Below, in pieces: positions 6,498 through 10,001 of a DNA stretch of 10,001 nucleotides. The stretch is from an uncultured Lachnospiraceae bacterium. Lineage in GTDB: Bacteria; Bacillota; Clostridia; Lachnospirales; Lachnospiraceae. Below the pieces are notes generated by a model, which worked only from the letters and a program-made list of their open reading frames with translations, searched no databases and was not told the DNA's origin. Numbering within the stretch: position 1 is the stretch's first letter; every line of letters begins with the position of its first letter. The stretch covers positions 1-10,001 of the forward strand of contig CAJORC010000329.1 of assembly GCA_905236615.1 (NCBI GenBank). Reading direction: 5' to 3'. Made by a program: the position numbers and the translations under genes.

Positions 6498-6772
6498 AAT
6501 ACTATTGTGGGATATATACAATACTGTCATGGGACAATTAAAATACCGGTAGGGGATAACTTGAATACATATAGGGGATATTTGTAAAGACGATAGTCCG
6601 ATACATAAATGGGATAACTTAAATACTTTTATGGGATGAAATAGTTTAACAAAATACAAATAGGGGATTTATAAATGAACTTGAATACTTTTGTGGGATG
6701 ACATGGCTACTCTGGTGGGACAAACTAAATACTTTTGTGGGATGTTCAAATAATCTAAATACAAATGTGGGA
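6498..6772 (-). repeat. Left iteron array (11 clear copies, mostly 22/30/31-bp spacing)
   Basis: Copies of AATAC-N5-(T/A)GGGGA or AATACTTTTGTGGGA type begin at 6498, 6520, 6542, 6564, 6600, 6622, 6653, 6684, 6706, 6728 and 6758. A degenerate copy may sit near 6586. Start-to-start distances are 22, 22, 22, 36, 22, 31, 31, 22, 22 and 30. The outer blocks AATAC and GGGA are the conserved parts; the middle five bases vary, and the copy at 6706 begins GCTAC. These are read on the plus strand as the reverse complement of the right-hand array, so the two arrays face each other. They are the expected binding sites of the Rep initiator encoded at 7618. Confidence 0.9.
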
Positions 6773-6799
6773 TAAAGAGATCCTGAATCGGAACGAATA

Positions 6800-7558
6800 T
6801 CCCCTAAATGTATTGTAAAAAGGAAATCATGACAGAAAATATCCCACAAAAGTATTTCAAAATGCAGAATTCAGATAGATTTATCCCACAAAAGTATTGT
6901 AAAAAAGAAAATCAAAATAAAAATGTCCCACAGGAGTATTTCAAATCGGATGCTCTGCAGGGAATTATCCCATAAAAGTATCGTAAAAAAGAAAATCAAA
7001 ATAAAAATGTCCCACAGATGTATTTCAAAACGTAGGAATCAAGTAAAAAATATCCCACAAAAGTATCGTAAAAAAGAAATCATAAAATGAAATATCCCAC
7101 AGGAGTATTTCAAAAGAAGTATTATGGTGGAAAATGTCCCCTAAAAGTATCGTAAAAAGAAAATCATAACAAAAAATATCCCACAGATGTATTTCAAAAC
7201 ACGATACTGTGGATAAATGTCCCCTAAAAGTATTGTAAAAAGAAAATCATAACAAAAAATATCCCACAAAAGTATTTCAAAGAACGTCAGGGTTAAAAAG
7301 TATCCCACAAATGTATTTTGAAATGCAGGATTCGGGCTATAGCGTCCCACAAAAGTATTCTAAAAAGAAAATGATAAGTTAAAATGTCCCACAGATGTAT
7401 TTCAAAAAACGACATAATGGAAAATGTCCCACAGATGTATTGTAAAAAGAATAAATACAGAAGATATCCCATATTTGTATTTTAAAAAGATAAAGTATTC
7501 ATTTTAGAAATCCCATTTTTGTATTTAATAAATTTGGAATACATCCCACTTTAGTATT
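6800..7558 (+). repeat. Right iteron array (19 copies, about 42-bp period)
   Basis: Fifteen-base iterons of TCCCACAAAAGTATT type start at 6800, 6842, 6884, 6926, 6968, 7010, 7053, 7095, 7137, 7179, 7220, 7262, 7303, 7345, 7387, 7427, 7467, 7511 and 7544. Spacing is 40-44 bp except the last step (33). TCCC and GTAT are nearly invariant, while the middle alternates among CAAAA, CAGAT, CAGGA, CTAAA and a few others. Two linker classes alternate: class I begins GTAAAAA(A)GAAA, class II begins TCAAA. Iterons of Rep_3 plasmids bind the initiator for melting, copy control and handcuffing. The array is far longer than the handful of copies usual in the family. Confidence 0.95.
7208..7216 (-). promoter_or_regulatory. 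DnaA box inside the iteron array
   Basis: TGTGGATAA on the plus strand is the exact complement of TTATCCACA, the perfect DnaA-box consensus. It occupies the linker between the iterons at 7179 and 7220, and that linker is one base shorter than most. A DnaA site within the origin is common for iteron plasmids that recruit host DnaA together with Rep. Functional use is inferred; a nine-base match in an array of related sequence could be accidental. Confidence 0.6.
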
Positions 7559-7585
7559 GTAAATATGTTCTAAAATTGATAAAAT
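7557..7585 (+). promoter_or_regulatory. Candidate rep promoter overlapping the last iteron
   Basis: TTGTAA (7557-7562), 17 nt, then TAAAAT (7580-7585) preceded by TG one base upstream, gives an extended -10 promoter about 33 nt before the rep start. The -35 overlaps the end of the final iteron (7544-7558) by two bases, so Rep bound there would block RNA polymerase. This matches the autorepression known for Rep_3 initiators; it is an inference here. Confidence 0.6.
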
Positions 7586-7617
7586 AACAACAATGAAAGG
7601 TCAGGGAGGGTATTTAT

Positions 7618-8904
7618 ATGGGTAAAGAAGTAACTGCCGTCAGTATGCGTGGAACTGATGAGATATTCAAGGTAGAACAGATCGATGAAAAATACCTTGC
7701 AATGTCTAATGTTCTTATATCCTCAAAATACGCAGCTTCGCTGATGGAACTTAAACTGACATACCTTGCCCTGCAGAGTATACAGCTTGGTAATTTTGAG
7801 GAAAAGGGTGACAGCTTATATGTTTCATGGGATGGTACAAAAATAAGAAAAATGCTTGGCGGAATGACGAGCAACAGGTTTTTCGAAAGATTAAACGATA
7901 CATGTAAACACATGATCGGTAGAACGATAGGTATTGTAGAACCAGAGCGGCATATGTTTTGTTATATTCCGTTCATAACGATGGCTAAATACAATGAGAA
8001 TAATGACAGGAAACTTGTGATACGTTTTGCACCTGAGATGAAGAACTTCGTTTTAAATCTAACGCAGAATTTCACCTATCTTCTTAAAGATACGATGCTT
8101 GGGTTTGCAAGTGAGTATTCTTTCAAGTTGTACGAGGTGCTGAAATCCTATTCGTATTATCCAAAAGACTATAAGGGTGTTCGGAACGGAAAATTTCAGA
8201 TTGATATAGGGCTTTCGGAACTGAAATTAATGATGGGCATCGTAAATGCCGAATTGGACGCCGTAAAGGACGTACTAAACAGGTCCGGAAAGAACCCGGA
8301 TTATGACAAGGCTGTAAAGGTGTCTCCTGAAAAGACATACAGTATTTGGCAGAATTTCAAGGTTAAGGTTATAGAACCTGCAATAAAGGAGATTAATGTT
8401 TCGACGGATATAAATGTCGAATATCAAACTATAAAATCAGGGCGTGGCGGTAAAGTGACGGGGCTCTCGTTCAATATACAGCTTCTGAAATATTTAAAAG
8501 AAGATACGAAACCTGAGGTTGTGGAAGATATTGGGCAGGAGAGTGTTGTGACAGATGTTATGCCTACAGATGAGGAAAAATTTTTCCTTATGATGGAACT
8601 GATGAATTCAGTTAACAGATATTGCCAGTTAAGCTACAATGAAGCCGGTAGTATCATAGAGGCAGCACATTATGACATAGAATACCTTAGAGAAAAGATA
8701 AATATTCTTGGACAGCAGAAGATAGATTCGGATTTCAATGTTGTGGGATTTTTGATTAAGGCTTGTAAGGAGGATTGGAAACCATCCTCCAGTGCAAAGG
8801 AAGGATCCGGAAAGCAAAAGACTGATTCATTCCATAATTTTAATGAAAGACAGCGTTCTGAAGAAGAATGGAAGGAATTGGAAAACAAGCTCAGGAAAAA
8901 TTAA
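7618..8904 (+). CDS. rep: Rep_3-family plasmid replication initiator
   Basis: This 428-residue protein is a RepB/RepE/Pi-type initiator. Residues about 20-150 form the first winged-helix domain (LISSKYAASLMELKLTYLAL start, dimer interface), ending in the family segment EYSFKLYEVLKSYSYY near 168-183. Residues about 185-290 form the second winged helix that binds iterons (IGLSELKLMMGI, then VIEPAIKEINVSTDI). A C-terminal extension follows, about 300-428, with NVVGFLIKACKEDW and a very charged tail; similar ends occur in large Firmicute initiators. It should bind the iterons at 6498-7558, open the origin and recruit host replication proteins. A strong GGGAGGG site lies seven nt before the ATG. 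The gene is longer than small-plasmid Reps (about 230-330 residues). Confidence 0.92.
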   Translation: MGKEVTAVSMRGTDEIFKVEQIDEKYLAMSNVLISSKYAASLMELKLTYLALQSIQLGNFEEKGDSLYVSWDGTKIRKMLGGMTSNRFFERLNDTCKHMIGRTIGIVEPERHMFCYIPFITMAKYNENNDRKLVIRFAPEMKNFVLNLTQNFTYLLKDTMLGFASEYSFKLYEVLKSYSYYPKDYKGVRNGKFQIDIGLSELKLMMGIVNAELDAVKDVLNRSGKNPDYDKAVKVSPEKTYSIWQNFKVKVIEPAIKEINVSTDINVEYQTIKSGRGGKVTGLSFNIQLLKYLKEDTKPEVVEDIGQESVVTDVMPTDEEKFFLMMELMNSVNRYCQLSYNEAGSIIEAAHYDIEYLREKINILGQQKIDSDFNVVGFLIKACKEDWKPSSSAKEGSGKQKTDSFHNFNERQRSEEEWKELENKLRKN

Positions 8905-8913
8905 ATATAATAC

Positions 8914-8963
8914 TAAAAAAGTATCAGGGAAAAGGTAATGATCTTTCTTCTGATACTTTTTTA
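8914..8963. terminator. Strong intrinsic terminator after rep
   Basis: A 14-bp perfect stem (8914-8927 with 8950-8963) contains AAAAAAGTATCAG and CTGATACTTTTTT around a 22-nt loop, with the T-run in the 3' arm. The matching A-run means it can also work in reverse. It begins ten nt after the rep stop codon and separates rep from the next gene, which has its own promoter. Confidence 0.85.
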
Positions 8964-8973
8964 TACTCAAGTC

Positions 8974-9002
8974 TTGTATTTAGCAGGTTTTCTGTTTATA
9001 AT
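8974..9002 (+). promoter_or_regulatory. Promoter of the HTH gene downstream of rep
   Basis: TTGTAT (8974-8979), 17 nt, then a perfect TATAAT (8997-9002). Transcription would begin near 9009, about 30 nt before the preferred ATG at 9039. It follows the rep terminator directly, so this gene is transcribed independently of rep. Confidence 0.7.
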
Positions 9003-9038
9003 CTAATTTGCACATCCCCCCCAATGGAGGGAATGTCT

Positions 9039-9722
9039 ATGCAACAGATGTTTCACGGAAATGTTTCACGGAAGTTTGGGACGGAGCAGATTATGGGAAA
9101 GAAGATTGTCTTATCCGAAATAGCTTTTCACAATTTATGGGATATGGCATTACAGTCAGATTCTCTGGATTTATACTACAAAGAAGCTATTAGGTCCAAA
9201 ACATATAAATCACTTATTGAATCAGGATTGAACATGGACAAATTCTATATACTGATCAAGCAGATATATTCTATCGCTAAAATGCCGATATCTGAGCTTT
9301 TGGATGAATATAGCATTAAGAATTCTGTATTATCTCACCGGCTGTGCATTCCCGTTAAAACGATTGAACATTGGAAATACGGAGAAAGAGAATGCCCGGC
9401 ATATATGAAGTTGATCATCATTAAAGCATTTAATATAAGCTATTTACCTGATGGGTTTTCAATTGAAAGTGAAACTGATTTGTCAAGAAATCGTTTACGG
9501 TTAATCAAACCGGATTCCATAGCTATTAAAAAATCTACTGACAGACCATCTGCTGAAAAACGTGATCTTACAGAGGACAGAACTGCTGAGAGTTACCACG
9601 GTTGGTCTTTACGCGCTTATGAGCAGTCACATGCGTATAATGATAACCAAAAAGCAAAGGGCGTTTTAAGTGCTACCGACTACCTTGACAAAATAATAAA
9701 AAGGAATAAAAGCGGGAAATAA
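9039..9722 (+). CDS. Hypothetical HTH protein linked to the replicon
   Basis: From the ATG at 9039 this is 227 residues. I do not recognise a named family. Residues about 92-128 form a helix-turn-helix, VLSHRLCIPVKTIEHWKYGE then RECPAYMKLIII, resembling XRE-like domains of short clostridial proteins in which a tryptophan precedes a G.R.CP motif. The tail after residue 165 is basic and charged (KKSTDRPSAEKRDL, then KRNKSGK) and probably disordered. GGAGGG lies seven nt before 9039. A longer frame reaches back to 8868, but it would cross the rep terminator. A second candidate start at 9093 (GGAG six nt upstream) gives 209 residues and avoids the 13-bp duplication at 9048. Proximity to rep suggests copy-control or a plasmid accessory role; this is a guess. 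Confidence 0.75.
   Translation: MQQMFHGNVSRKFGTEQIMGKKIVLSEIAFHNLWDMALQSDSLDLYYKEAIRSKTYKSLIESGLNMDKFYILIKQIYSIAKMPISELLDEYSIKNSVLSHRLCIPVKTIEHWKYGERECPAYMKLIIIKAFNISYLPDGFSIESETDLSRNRLRLIKPDSIAIKKSTDRPSAEKRDLTEDRTAESYHGWSLRAYEQSHAYNDNQKAKGVLSATDYLDKIIKRNKSGK
9048..9073 (+). repeat. Perfect 13-bp tandem duplication near the start of the HTH gene
   Basis: ATGTTTCACGGAA occurs twice back to back (9048-9060 and 9061-9073). Thirteen is not a multiple of three, so gaining or losing one copy shifts the frame for a start at 9039 but leaves a start at 9093 intact. Each copy contains TGTTTCACG, the left half of the bacterial chromosomal parS consensus, but no full palindrome is formed. Confidence 0.9.
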
Positions 9723-9724
9723 GA

Positions 9725-9847
9725 TTAACTGAAAAGATATTCCTGTATGGTATATCCGGTTGCCTCATGGAAAAGTCTTGAAAGATAGCTCCGGTTCAGG
9801 TTGAGAGACTTTGCTATTCCCTCAACACTGATTCTGTTCATCAATTC
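9725..9847 (-). pseudogene. AraC-family regulator, C-terminal HTH fragment
   Basis: On the minus strand 40 codons before a TAA (9725-9727) read ISVEGIAKSLNLNRSYLSRL, then FHEATGYTIQEYLFS. This is the first helix-turn-helix of the AraC/XylS DNA-binding domain, with the diagnostic S.LSR.F...(T)G.T...Y pattern. The second helix-turn-helix that should follow is missing: the frame stops after YLFS. An in-frame TAA (9848-9850) also precedes it, so no sensor domain is attached. It is a broken remnant of a regulator, probably of sugar use. Confidence 0.8.
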
Positions 9848-9851
9848 TTAA

Positions 9852-10001
9852 ATCGCGGAAAGTTTCGTTTATGATCCTGCCTCCAATATTGGATCTGATG
9901 AAGGAAAGGCTGGAATGGAGATGGTACGTAAGCTTCTTACAGTCGGGGCACCCCAGTCTGTAGTTGCAGAGACAGGTACGGACTCGCTCTTTATGTCTGG
10001 A
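9852..10001 (+). pseudogene. Fragment resembling an ABC-transporter solute-binding protein (runs off edge)
   Basis: In the plus frame starting at 9852, after a TAA just upstream, fifty codons are open to the window edge and read like an internal part of an extracellular sugar-binding lipoprotein: FVYDPASNIGSDEGKAGMEM, later a short LFMSG end. The DEGKAGMEMVRKLL segment followed after about 20 residues by FMSG recalls the helix and F..G pattern of family-1 binding proteins. There is no signal peptide, start or ribosome binding site, so it begins mid-protein and is presumably truncated at its 5' end. Family assignment is tentative because little is visible. Confidence 0.5.

Noticed and set aside
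6646..7350. Minus-strand reading frames across the iterons (6646-6849 and 7141-7350)
   Set aside because: They merely translate the repeats (recurrent WDIF/GIFF-like peptides), lack ribosome binding sites and have no protein-like character.
6800..7558. Regular short repeats with variable spacers, resembling a CRISPR array
   Set aside because: Repeats are only about 15 bp with a variable middle, half the spacers are near-identical to one another, a second array is in the opposite orientation, and rep follows. Iterons explain all of this; no cas gene is present.
8123..8338. Opposite-strand frames inside rep, cdaR, parA and parB
   Set aside because: Shadows of well-supported genes, without ribosome binding sites or recognisable domains.
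8740..8750. TTGTGGGATT in the 3' part of rep, like half an iteron
   Set aside because: It lacks the AATAC block at the proper distance, so it is probably a chance match.
8868..9038. Longer N-terminus for the HTH gene starting inside rep
   Set aside because: The extension would run through the strong rep terminator and the downstream promoter, and it has no conserved look; GGAGGG supports 9039.
9049..9073. TGTTTCACG twice, similar to chromosomal parS
   Set aside because: Only the left half-site is repeated, in direct orientation; the palindromic right half GTGAAACA is absent, and the duplication lies in coding sequence.

Overview
The window looks like the core of a large secondary replicon (megaplasmid or chromid) of a low-GC Gram-positive anaerobe, probably a Lachnospiraceae/Butyrivibrio-like clostridium. 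That assignment is inferred from AT-rich codon use, strong AGGAGG-type ribosome binding sites, the CdaR/glycerate kinase style and the Rep_3 initiator. No database search was possible.

Left part (1-3900): ordinary metabolic cargo. A glycerate 2-kinase (minus strand, cut by the window edge) is divergent from a CdaR-type sugar-diacid regulator. Their shared intergenic region holds a perfect 9-bp inverted repeat and a 14-bp direct repeat, a likely regulator site. Next come decayed gene debris, including the C-terminus of an AEC-family permease, and a minus-strand pair encoding a gamma-class carbonic anhydrase-like protein and a YcdX-like PHP phosphoesterase.

Middle (3900-6300): a minus-strand partition operon reads ribbon-helix-helix protein, ParA, ParB. 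Upstream, an extended -10 promoter is wrapped in a palindrome. Downstream are two long palindromes sharing the core AGTTCCC-N-GGGAACT inside a 39-bp repeat (a strong parS candidate), then a rho-independent terminator.

Origin (6300-7617): an AT-rich segment is followed by about 30 copies of a 15-bp iteron (TCCCACAAAAGTATT type). Eleven clear copies point one way, mostly spaced 22, 30 or 31 bp. Nineteen copies point the other way, mostly spaced 40-44 bp and arranged for much of the array as 84-bp dimers with two alternating linker classes. One linker carries a perfect DnaA-box consensus. The last iteron overlaps the apparent rep promoter.

Right part (7618-10001): a Rep_3-family initiator, a strong terminator, a separately promoted HTH protein, then a fragment of an AraC-type regulator (minus) and a fragment resembling a sugar ABC-transporter binding protein (plus, running off the edge).

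Together, Rep and its iterons should drive and limit replication. RHH-ParA-ParB and the palindromic centromere should handle segregation. The flanking metabolic genes and gene fragments suggest a replicon that carries chromosome-like cargo and is undergoing local decay.
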